Assembly: GCA_031213475.1 (NCBI GenBank)
Contig: JARUPZ010000021.1
Span: forward strand, 806,001 to 870,000
DNA from: Nereocystis luetkeana
Lineage: Eukaryota > Sar > Phaeophyceae > Laminariales > Laminariaceae
Direction of reading: 5' to 3'
DNA length: 64,000 bases
This document shows positions 55,137-64,000 of the stretch, piece after piece. How positions within the stretch are numbered: position 1 is the stretch's first letter; each line of letters opens with the position of its first letter. Under the pieces are notes generated by a model. That model was not told where the DNA came from, made no database searches, and worked only from the letters and a program-made list of their open reading frames with translations. The translations under genes were made by a program, and so were the position numbers.

Positions 55137-58100
55137 ATGGCTCGACGAAATGAGGACTTCGCTCGCCTCGGCTCTCATGGAGGCTACACGCAAGCGTTGA
55201 CTATCGGCAAGGGGTTTTCGGGCGCTGCGAGGCGGGACGCTAGGCAGCAAGGCAGCGCTTCGTCGGGGCAGGGTGGCGGTGGTGGCGGCGGCGGCAGGGG
55301 CACCATGAACGCTTACGCCAGACATCAGGAGCTCATCCGCAACTACCACCGGTACGATATGGCGTGGTTCTTGACCTGCCGTATTTTTTGTGTTGTAATA
55401 GCACTATTAATTAATAGTGTTGCGTATTGCGTGTCCTCACCTCCTGCATTGCCTGGTCTCCTGCTATCGACTACGTCCTGGTACTTGTATGTTCATTCCC
55501 AGTAATACTCGTGTAAATGCCAGCACCGTTACGAGTCGTACTACTGCTGTACATACCAGTAAGCTCCGCAGCAGTATGTTGTGTACTCGTGTTATACGTC
55601 CGTATACATGCTAACACTTTGGTTCAACTGTATCATAGGGGCGGACTGCTTGGACGATGACGTCCGAGATTCACCGCCGTGGTCGTTTACCATCCCGTGT
55701 TTTAGGCCAATACCAGCACGTGTTTGCAAGCGTCACGATTGCTTTGCAGCACGGCATGAGATAACTCGGGTGTCAGAACAACTCCTCCGAAACGTCCGTG
55801 CTCTCGTCCGTGTACTCACGTGCTCATACGAACTCGTACTCCTTTGTTTCAGTCGAGGGCTATATAGTGGTGTGTGAGTATTTACGCATTGAACGTGCAC
55901 GTATGTATCACACGTACGCGACTTTCTACTGCTGCAGTGTTGGCGTACCCCTTTCGGAATCGCTGCAACCACCCGACACAACAGTTGACGACAGTTACAA
56001 ATGTCCTGCTGCGCGAGTTCTAGCCACTAGCGACAGGCTAAACTGTCATACCTCATGTCTTCTGTTCGTGTACTTTCTAAACGATAACAACCGACGAGCA
56101 ATGGGAATCCTGAACATGAAACCTACTGTAGTACTCGTATACTGTACGAGGTATGCACCGTAAAGACAAGGGCAAGTGCTACTGTACCCACAACTTCCAG
56201 GTCCTGCAAGGCTGGTGGAAACCCCGACAGGGCGTATGTTCCCGTCACCGAGGTCGACCAGGCGGAGTCTAATCTCTCGGTTGTCATAGGCGTCTCTTGA
56301 TTTATTCATTTGTATAGTTTCTAGCAAAATACATGTTTCTAATTTCGACGGCGCCACAAAATTAGGGACCCCTTTCGAGCTCTCACTGAAGCGTCCGGCG
56401 TACGACATACGCCGTCCGCACGCACCCAAGTTGACGGCAGTTACTATTACGGGGGGCCATAGTTAACAGGACCAAATATTGTTAGTAAAAATGGTCAAAT
56501 ATATAGCTTTTTATGTACACCATAGGTCCTATTAACTCTGGTCCCCCGTAATATTAATAGTATTCTGCCGCGTGAGTTCCTAGCGACTTCTGCTCGCTCA
56601 TATCTTTCGTCGTATCACATCGCGGACACGAACACGACCCGAAAAAAAAAAACAGGTACCATGTGAATGCTCAAGTGCCTTCCGCGGGAGCGATTGAGGC
56701 CAAAGGTCTGCCGGGGCAGCGGCGTCTGACGGACGACCAAGCGCTCAGGCGCCAACATCGCTTTGTCAGAGACCATGGCGAAGACTACCGGGCACACGAG
56801 GTGACCCTTGCTCTTTTGTTGTTGATTTACGTGATGTTTTATTCTTTCGCGGAACCATACCGTCACGCGCGACAAATTCTTCTTCCGCGGAGGTATGTAT
56901 GATATGCTTCGATGGGGCGCGCCAGTATTCCTGCACCTATGGTATTCTCTCGGAGGGGCTCGATGCCACACCCAGAACCCGAGTATGATGAATATTGCAC
57001 ACAGCGGGCAGATCATCCATTCCCACAGTGCATGATCTAGATCTTTCAGGTCAGATTGGTGTATTCCTGATCTGTATGATATGTGCGATCTACAGCTCAT
57101 GTTGCCACGTGGGAGCCGTATAGCCTGCATGATCTACAGTAGGACATGTTTCCTGGTATTGGATCTGTACTACATAGATCCTCCTGCAGAATATCTCATA
57201 ATGGCAGGTTAGGATCTAGATGATCTGTAGATGATCTATCTGTAGATGATGTGTCTGTCCGACGTGCGGAACATTTGTACGCTCAGCGCGATGAACAGCC
57301 CCATGGCTAGGTATTACATAATTGTCGAATACCTGGCACGCTTGGGATTCCAACAATATTGGGATATTCCTCAGTTGAGCACTATTAATATTAAGTGAAG
57401 AGCCCCGTCAGACACAAAATGTTTTTGACACTAAATTACCCTCCCTTGCCGTAGCATGCAATTCATCCGACCTTGTCATCCATAAGCAAGAAAGTCCTCT
57501 TCGCAAGCGGCTCTCGGCAGGACGCAGCCCACCACCCTTCATGCGACTCGGCGAACACCTCACGGCGCTTCGCGTTCGGTGCAAGCAAATGTCTGCCTGG
57601 TCGATGAAAACCCGTCGTGCCCCGTGCCGGCACTGTAGGGACGCGAGAGTCTATATGCTCATACGACTACCGTGGCAGGCATGGTTGTGAAGCGCCACAT
57701 CTTCGATCCATCCTCCGTATTCTCCGAATGGGTTTGGTTTCTGTCTGAGTTTTCTATGAATCTGCATATACGGCCCTTCAGGGCGGGCTAGTGTTATGGT
57801 ATCCTCTCTCCCCTGTTGCGGCGTTTTGGTTCGTAGCAGGCGTCCCCTCATCATACCTGGCAGGCGTTATCGCCTGCTGGCTGATGAATGCCTCACCCCT
57901 TCGTTCAGAAGATGCCCTTGCGTGTACGTTTCGGCGAGACTATGTACTTGCTGTGCGACGCGCTTGAGAGAGTGCGATCAGAAAATACCCGAACGGAATT
58001 TGATTGCCTGGATTTTTGTTCACGGGGGGGGATCATTGGCCAATCGGGGAACCCGGCCAATGACCGCCTCTCGTGCGTGACCGATATGTACGACGGCGTG

Positions 58101-61100
58101 ACGGTAGCGATGTTCCCGCTGGGAGGCGCTGCCCAATGGACACGATGAAAAGGGCGTTAGGCTGGGGGGTTTTTGCTTTCGTTTTGGTTTTTGGTTTTAA
58201 GCCGGCCGGTCATCAGGGAGGGCTACCATTCTACATAAAACGCGCTGTTTTACATACACTTGGCGTGCACGGATAAGACGGCTCCGTTTGACGCTCTTCC
58301 GTCCCCCTCTTTTTCCTTCTTTTCCTTCCCCTATCACCGCCGCCACCACCGCCGCCGTCGCCTACGCTGCCATACCCTAGGCCCGGGGACTCGAAGGGGC
58401 AGATGCGGACCCCCACGCTTGGGAAGTCCGAATGGCGGCCAAGTATTACAAGCTCCTGTTCAAAGAGTACGCTCTGGCGGACCTCTCAAGGTGATAGAAG
58501 TATAGGAATACCAGTAGCATCTGGTAGCATTCTCGACCTGGCCCACCTTCATGTTCGCGACTCGGCCCATCTCGGACAAGATGGTTGGGAGCCCACACTA
58601 ACTTCCCATTACGTCTTGGTTCCGAGAATTTTCCCAGGGGGTCGGGGTTGGGGTTAACGTGTAGAGTTTGAGCATGGTTTCAACAATTTTGTCGAAGATG
58701 GGCCCAGGTCTGTTCAGCCCTCGTGTGAGAGGGCTTCGTTCGCGGCTTGGCGTGGACCGATGGCAATGCGACGACGATGCTGCTGTTCCGATCGCTGAGA
58801 CCCTTCTGTGGCGTCGGCGTGTGCGAGACTTGTGCCCGTGCTCGCGTCGGCGGGAGGGGTGTGCGTCCCTGCGGCCGAATAATCGCGAGCTGTCCTTGTC
58901 TGTGATCTGTCTTGCCAGTGAGCTGTCTTGTCTGTGAAGTGGGTTGTCCGTGCAATAATCTTGTCGGATAGCTGTCTTGCCAATGGCCTGGTATGTCTTT
59001 TGTAACTGTTCTGTCTTGTGTGGGTGGCCTAAACTGTCCTGTCAGGGAACTTTTATCCTTGCCAGTGAACTACCTGGTACTGCTTTGTGAGTGGACTGTC
59101 TTGTGCGTGACTTGTCGTATCTTCTTAACCTTCTCGTCAGCGAAATGTGTCCTGTCTTCTCAGTGAGCTGCCTTGACAGTGAACAGAGCCAACACCTGAA
59201 TTCGGTCAACGTTTCCAGTACCTGCTCGCTCCGAGGCTGCGACTCTTGCGTTTCGTGTCCCGGAATGTTTTATTCCGCGTGTTTCCCGTTGTATCATACA
59301 CCGCGACGATTGAACTCCCTGGTGAAGGCCTGTACTGACGAGCCAGCACCAGCACCGCTCTACTCGATAGGCAACGCCTGCTCACACCGCACTGCCCACT
59401 TACTACATGCGCTCGGCTTGGCTTGGGGCGTGTCTTGTTTTTGCAGGTACACGGAAGACAAGGTGGGGCTGAGGTGGAGAACGGAAAAGGACGTCGTGAG
59501 CGGAAAGGTGATGAATAATGCGGAATGGTTGCAAATAGCGGCTAAAATTATTACCGAGTATTGCAGGGGTTGTGAGAATGTAATCATTTCTCGCAGGGCT
59601 TGCGACGAGAGAACGCGTTTTTGTGCAGTGTTCAGAAAGCGGTTTTAGAAGGTGTTGCAATAGAAAATGAAGCATTTTCACGAGCAGCGAGAGTTTCCAG
59701 AAAAGCGAGATCGTTTTTAGCAGGACTTTTGCTAGAAAAAGCAGGCGTTTTTTTGTAGGACTCGCAAGAGAATGACTCGTTTTTCCCCCAAGACTCGAAA
59801 GAAAAGTTTCATCGAAGCCGTTGTTTTTTCGTGTCTGGTAAATAACGGTAATGTTTGATAAAGCCGGTGAGTCCCGCCCACCCAGCACACATCTGAAATG
59901 CCCTGGTCTTCCCGTTCAAAGACGCGTATTGCTGGACGCGCCAGTACACCATACGCGGTGGAGTGTAGCGTTCTATCAGTGGCGCCCGAGGCCTTTTTTT
60001 AGTGTAAATATTACAGGCCCCGCTCAACGCTCTAGGCGCACACGGGAGGGTTTCGACTCGATTGCGAGGCAGGAAGCGCAGTATTGATCAGCTCGGGGTA
60101 TCAAGACGGGATCCACCGGCGTTCTGCTACTGTGCAAAGTTTGACGCTTTCCGCCAAGTTTTCCAGTTTTGTTCTGCCTTTGAGCGCTGTTTCGAGTTTT
60201 CTTACGGTCTGCCAGCAGGAGGCTGGTTGGTGAACCCGCGACGTGAGTGTTTTCGAATCGTTCCATCTGTGGTTAGGTCTTGGTTTGTTTTGAAGAATGG
60301 GTATTTTGGGTAGCCACATGCTTTGAGTTGGCGGTCGAGACATCCCTCTCGGGGGTTTACCCTCGGGTGCTGCTGGCTGGCTGATTGTTTGTTTCTTGTT
60401 TTATTAGAAAAAAAAAATGTTTTGATTTATAGCTTTTGTTCGTTTTTGCGGTGTTTGTTTCCGTTTTTTGTTTCCCACCTGGCTTGATACTACAACGGAA
60501 TGCGATGCGATCCACAATGCAAGGGAAAACATGCTGATTGATCGCTTGTTTCATTCGACAATATGTGTCTGTGTTTGTTTTTGGCTTCTTCCCTCCCCCC
60601 CCCCTCCTTTTTCGTTCGATTGCGATGAACGCGATCGATTCTCGCTGAAAGGAAAGACACTACAACCAAACCCGTTTCGGCCATCGGCCCACCTCTGTCG
60701 CTTCGGACCGAGACACCTCACTCTGCGAAGAAGCTCAGAGCAAGCGCGACGAGTCGTACTCAGCGCGCCGACGAGCGCGGCTTGCGTCACCCTCTGCTAA
60801 CAAAAAACTGTGCCGCTCTCTTTCGAAGTACAAGGACTTACAAGCGAAAACAGTTGGATCCAAATGAAAGCACGGCTTAGATTATCTGCGAACTGTACTC
60901 CTAAGTATTAACATACAAACGCTAAACTAAGACGCCAGTCGACGAGGGGAGAAATAGCTGAATTCTTCTCGCGATAAAAATGAAACTCGAGCATTAGCGG
61001 GGAGGGGCATGAAGAACCTATCATGTGAAGACCAAAGAGGGCGAAGATAATAAATTGAATGGGGAAAAAAAGAAAATGTCCTCATATTTCGAAGCAGTGT

Positions 61101-63624
61101 GGTACCCGGGTACATGTGATGCTGACACCTATGAACTTAAGATAACACACACCTCGTAGGACAAATTTCAGAGCCGATTGTTCTCCGAAAAATTGTGCTG
61201 CGCACGCAAAAAAAAGTGGCGAACTTACGAAGATCGCTCGTCGAGAGCTTTTTCCATAGACGTACGTATGTATCTATGTATCTATGTATGTTCTGTATGT
61301 ATGTTTATGTATGTGTATGTGTATGTGTATGTATATGTATATGTATGTATAGAGGCGTTTACTCTCTCCCCGTTGTCGAGAGAGAACCATGGTTGAAAGT
61401 TCGTCGGAGGATGTGTGTCGCTGTCTTGCGTGTTACGCTCGCATCATAGCTGTATGAACGACACCCGCTTCTAAACTAAAGAACTACCCAAAACCGTATA
61501 TTTTGTGTTTTTTTTTGTTTCCTCTCTCTCTCGGCCAGGGTCAATTCGAATGCGGAGCGCTGAGGTGCGCGGAGAGGAGAGACCTGCACAGCTACGAGGT
61601 CAACTTCAAGTACAAGGAGGCTGGATCGGTCAAGAACGAGCTTGTCAAGGTGACTGGCCTCACCGACCGATCGACGGACGGACTGACCATCGCTGCTACG
61701 CTGTAGTATACCGGTGTATTTTTTCTTATCCTCGTCGGAGTTTCTCTGTGGCGGCAGTAGAGTCGTACAGCAGTCGTAGTAGGAGTTTTTCTGGGCAGGG
61801 TGCCGTGACAATAATAGAGGGGAGGAGGGGAGGGGTGGGGGTGAGGAGACGGGAGGGGAGGGGGGGGGGGGGAAGGGAGAGGGGGGAGGACAGCAACTTG
61901 AAATTGTGCCAAGGTTTTTTCCCTTGGTGAGTGTGGAGCGCGACGGCTCAAGGACGGGAGACCAAGCCCACGGAGTCACGGCTCTCTGCCTCCGTACAAA
62001 AAGCATTTTTCGTAAGCGCATAGTCTCTATTACGATTCAACATTTCCTAGTTACAATAACTGCATGCGTTAGCCTGGTATTTTCCGGCACTCGAGTAGTT
62101 TGTCCTCGAACAGTGTGCGTAGGTTTTAAGACCGTCTTTGGACTTGATCACAGTATGGAGGGAAGAAGTGACGAATGAAGATGACCACTACAGTATCAAC
62201 AACTCGAAGAAACGCGGGCTGTTAGGTGCTGACTGTAGGTGAGGGGACATGTTTGTTTTGCTTTCGGACTCCTATGCCAGGAGTTGTGCGACACGCGTAC
62301 GTCACAAAGCAGGGTGTGCTGCGCGCACACGCTATGAAGATGGTTCAGCTCTCGCTAGGACCTCGCACAGCAGGACGTTTATCACTGCCGTCAGTTCGTG
62401 TGCATTGGTGTAAGGTATAACCAAATAGAAACCACCTTTTTTGGGCGAACCCCATGAAAAAACACCACTCTGTCCCGAAAAACAAATTACCCCCGTGGAC
62501 TGTAACATAAATAAAAAAACGCTCCTTCTACACATTTTGGAGCGTGGCAGCGGGGGCGGATGCTTCAGGCAACTCGACAGGGTCCCTATTTTTTTTGGCA
62601 CCGTCGCTGATTAAAGACTCGCATTCGCTCGAAATAAGGCAAAACGGCTAAGGGGTCGCATTCACCGTAAGCGCATACCATGCGTATAACGCGCAATGAC
62701 GTGCCCCCTGGGATGTTTTCCTGTAGTTTCGAAGTCCATTTTTTCCAAAACGTGGGGAGCATACCGATACCCTACAAAGCAACGAATGAGAACCCCCCCC
62801 CCCATCTACCCCGTGGGCTACAACGTACCATTCAAAATAAAGCAATTACACGCAACTCCCGGGTGGAAACCCTGCGGGCGCTCCTCGGGCCGGGTCAGAC
62901 TGAGTCCCTCAAGCAAGTAGGTCCTATACGGCTTACGTCCATGCGCATAACTTACAGGCAGAGCCCCGTGTTATCGAATCAACAGGTGCGCGTCTGCCCA
63001 CAGTGCGCTCGGAAACTGTTCCGAAAAAAAATCGAGGCGTTACTCCGCCAGCGCGAAGTGGAACAAGCGGAAGCCGACCGGGAACGACGGAGGGGGGCCA
63101 AAGCGGCGGGAGAATCCCTCGACGGAGCTGTTGGAGATGCCGCCCCCGAGGCGGAGGGAGGAGAAGGCTCTGCACGGTTGTCGGACGGCGTTGTTGTGCA
63201 GGGGGGACGGGGGTTGTCCGCGAGGAAGACGATATCATCCGGTGGCGGTAAGGGCGGAACCAAGGAGACGGTTTCTGGCGCGACTTCGAACGCAGCGGGG
63301 GGGCACGGGGGTCACGACCTGATTAGGCAAGCGGTGAATGCTGCGGGGGGCGAGGACGGTGCTCGTGCTGGCGCTGCTAAGAAGCGTGCCAGGGCATCGC
63401 GGTGGGGAGCGGCTGGTGTGCCTTCGGAGGCGGCAACAGCACCCTCTACGGTCGCGGTAACGGCGGAATCGACGGCGGACGGCAAGGGGGTGTCGAGTGG
63501 AGCGGGAGCAGTCGAGCCGCCGAGCGTCGACAACGCCTCGAGGAACGCGTGGGCGGGGGAGCTGGAGAGAGATCGGACGGCGGAGGATGAGATGGACGAC
63601 TATCTTTCATCGCTGCTCTTGTGA
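55137..63624 (+). CDS. FRA10AC1: FRA10AC1 homologue (conserved nuclear protein)
   Basis: Homologue of human FRA10AC1, a nuclear protein whose biochemical role is poorly defined; family surveys link it to RNA processing. Exons 55137-55351, 56656-56800, 58381-58490, 59447-59507, 61539-61649 and 62986-63624 join in phase (GT-AG) to 426 residues; human is 315. Landmarks in family order: H-G-G-Y near the start; M-N-A-Y-A-R-H; L-R-R-Q-H-R-F-V; W-E-V-R-M-A-A-K-Y-Y-K-L-L-F-K-E-Y-A-L-A; G-L-R-W-R-T-E-K-D-V-V-S-G-K; G-Q-F-E-C-G-A-L-R-C; V-C-P-Q-C; acidic end D-E-M-D-D-Y. The C-x4-C plus C-x2-C pair suggests one zinc site. The extra length is an Ala/Gly/Arg-rich segment before the conserved C-terminus. 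The start is the Met nearest the H-G-G-Y; an in-frame ATG-type start at 55038 is possible, as is an upstream exon. Confidence 0.93.
56447..56551. repeat. MITE-like family 3, second copy, in FRA10AC1 intron 1
   Basis: 105 bp with ends TTACGGGGGGCCATAGTTAA and GGTCCTATTAACTCTGGTC continuing into CCCCGTAA. Same centre (GACCAAATATTGTTAGTAAA) as 20415-20524. Confidence 0.85.
56997..57269. repeat. MITE-like family 1 copy in FRA10AC1 intron 2
   Basis: 273 bp between AATATT (56991-56996) and AACATT (57270-57275), a five-of-six target duplication. The left end GCACACAGCGGGCAGATCAT and right end GTGTCTGTCCGACGTGC are inverted. The interior matches the 38.7-kb copy in order. Confidence 0.75.
57475..57667 (+). 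repeat. C-run family copy without its C-run
   Basis: CACGGCGCTTCGCGTTCGGT, GCAAATGTCTGCCTGGTC, CACTGTAGGGACGCGAGAG and CATACGACTACCGTGGCAGG match the family. The expected C-run is missing because a reversed family-R copy starts exactly here, giving a composite. Confidence 0.75.
57668..57925 (-). repeat. Family R repeat, reversed, joined to the C-run repeat
   Basis: On the minus strand it reads CAGGCGATAACGCCTGCCAG, GATACCATAACACTAGCCCG and ATGCAGATTCATAGAAAACT in family order, ending TGGCGCTTCACAACC. It lies in FRA10AC1 intron 2. Confidence 0.8.
58900..59210. repeat. Degenerate CTGTCTTGTCAGTGAA repeat in FRA10AC1 intron 3
   Basis: At least twelve variants of AGCTGTCTTG, CCAGTGAACTG and GTCTTGTCTGTGA over about 300 bp, strongly diverged and therefore old. 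Confidence 0.7.
60935..61030 (-). repeat. Family T repeat copy in FRA10AC1 intron 4
   Basis: CAGTCGACGAGGGGAGAAAT, GAATTCTTCTCGCGATAAAA and GCGGGGAGGGGC correspond in reverse to 5300-5390. Confidence 0.65.
61150..61400. repeat. Family-2-related sequence split by a GTAT microsatellite
   Basis: CAGAGCCGATTGTTCTCCGA and, after a GTATGTAT tract (61262-61351), TTTACTCTCTCCCCGTTGTC match the interior of the 41.2-kb element and a stretch at 37390-37460. The terminal inverted repeats are eroded. Confidence 0.6.
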
Positions 63625-63895
63625 CCGCTGTCGTTGTTGTTGATGTTGTCGCTGTTTTTGTTGTGCGTGATATGAATTAATTCAGTGTAAGGAGGGGGAA
63701 GAGGGTCGATAGTGGACGATCTGGACACCGACAGGAAGGACGTTTGTAGCCTTTTGATTGAAAAAACCAGCGTCGCACAACATGAGCCCCTCTGAACCTT
63801 GACCAGACAAGTCACAGACAGCTTACCATCTCAACAGTCGTTATTGCACTCGGAGGTGGCGTCATCCCCGACGCGTGTGGGGCGGCAAGACTCAC

Positions 63896-63968
63896 CATCA
63901 GCGTGGAAGTACTCTGTTATGGGCGCTTTAGAGGAGAGTCGCTCTGCGTCGTCTGCGGTGGCAGACAT
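63896..63968 (-). CDS. Possible first exon of a minus-strand gene
   Basis: Reading left from the ATG at 63968-63966 gives M-S-A-T-A-D-D-A-E-R-L-S-S-K-A-P-I-T-E-Y-F-H-A-D, ending at a strong donor GGTGAGT (exon ends phase 1 at 63896). The frame and donor are the only evidence. No second exon or known domain was found, and the intron would run into the 3' end of FRA10AC1, so this is a weak candidate. Confidence 0.2.
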
Positions 63969-64000
63969 ATTTCTGTCGCGCGTGCTGCCTGGTGGAAGAT

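Overview
The window looks like nuclear DNA of a complex eukaryote. Genes are sparse, exons are short (61-639 bp), introns of 0.3-3.9 kb are packed with repeats, and splice sites are GT-AG. Ser/Gly, poly-Ala and His/Gln homopolymers, abundant trinucleotide microsatellites, C-runs and a LINE with an RLE-type endonuclease would fit a stramenopile, most likely a brown alga. That placement is inference; no single base pattern proves it.

Two complete host genes can be assembled by joining exons whose splice phases agree. (1) 22027-40863 (+) is an 11-exon gene for an 814-residue mitogen-activated protein kinase of ERK type. It has a full kinase domain, an activation-lip motif Thr-Glu-His where Thr-Glu-Tyr is expected, and a long Ser/Gly, His/Gln-rich tail. 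(2) 55137-63624 (+) is a 6-exon gene for a 426-residue homologue of FRA10AC1, a conserved nuclear protein. A third gene is only begun: 2286-2522 (-) is the first exon of a second MAPK. It is paralogous to the first, even to its Met-Val-Thr-Arg start and exon-end phase, and runs off the left edge. The two kinase genes therefore lie head to head about 19.5 kb apart. A weak candidate first exon sits at 63896-63968 (-).

Layout: 1-2.5 kb, start of MAPK paralogue; 2.5-9.2 kb, repeats and AT-leaning DNA studded with the 9-mer TACCWGGTA; 9.2-14.7 kb, a decayed minus-strand LINE broken up by a C-run-ended repeat; 14.7-18.6 kb, more C-run repeats and two 3' LINE fragments; 18.6-22 kb, intergenic; 22-40.9 kb, MAPK; 40.9-55.1 kb, gene-poor with an unexplained 387-codon open frame and many tandem and dispersed repeats; 55.1-63.6 kb, FRA10AC1.

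Repeats dominate. At least three short inverted-repeat (MITE-like) families recur inside introns and between genes, two with recognisable target duplications. There are several dispersed families of 100-500 bp, (ACCCG)n-tailed elements, minisatellites, and a partial tandem copy of a MAPK splice acceptor with the start of its exon. The genes show no sign of working in one pathway; the kinase is a signalling enzyme and FRA10AC1 is a nuclear, probably RNA-related protein.
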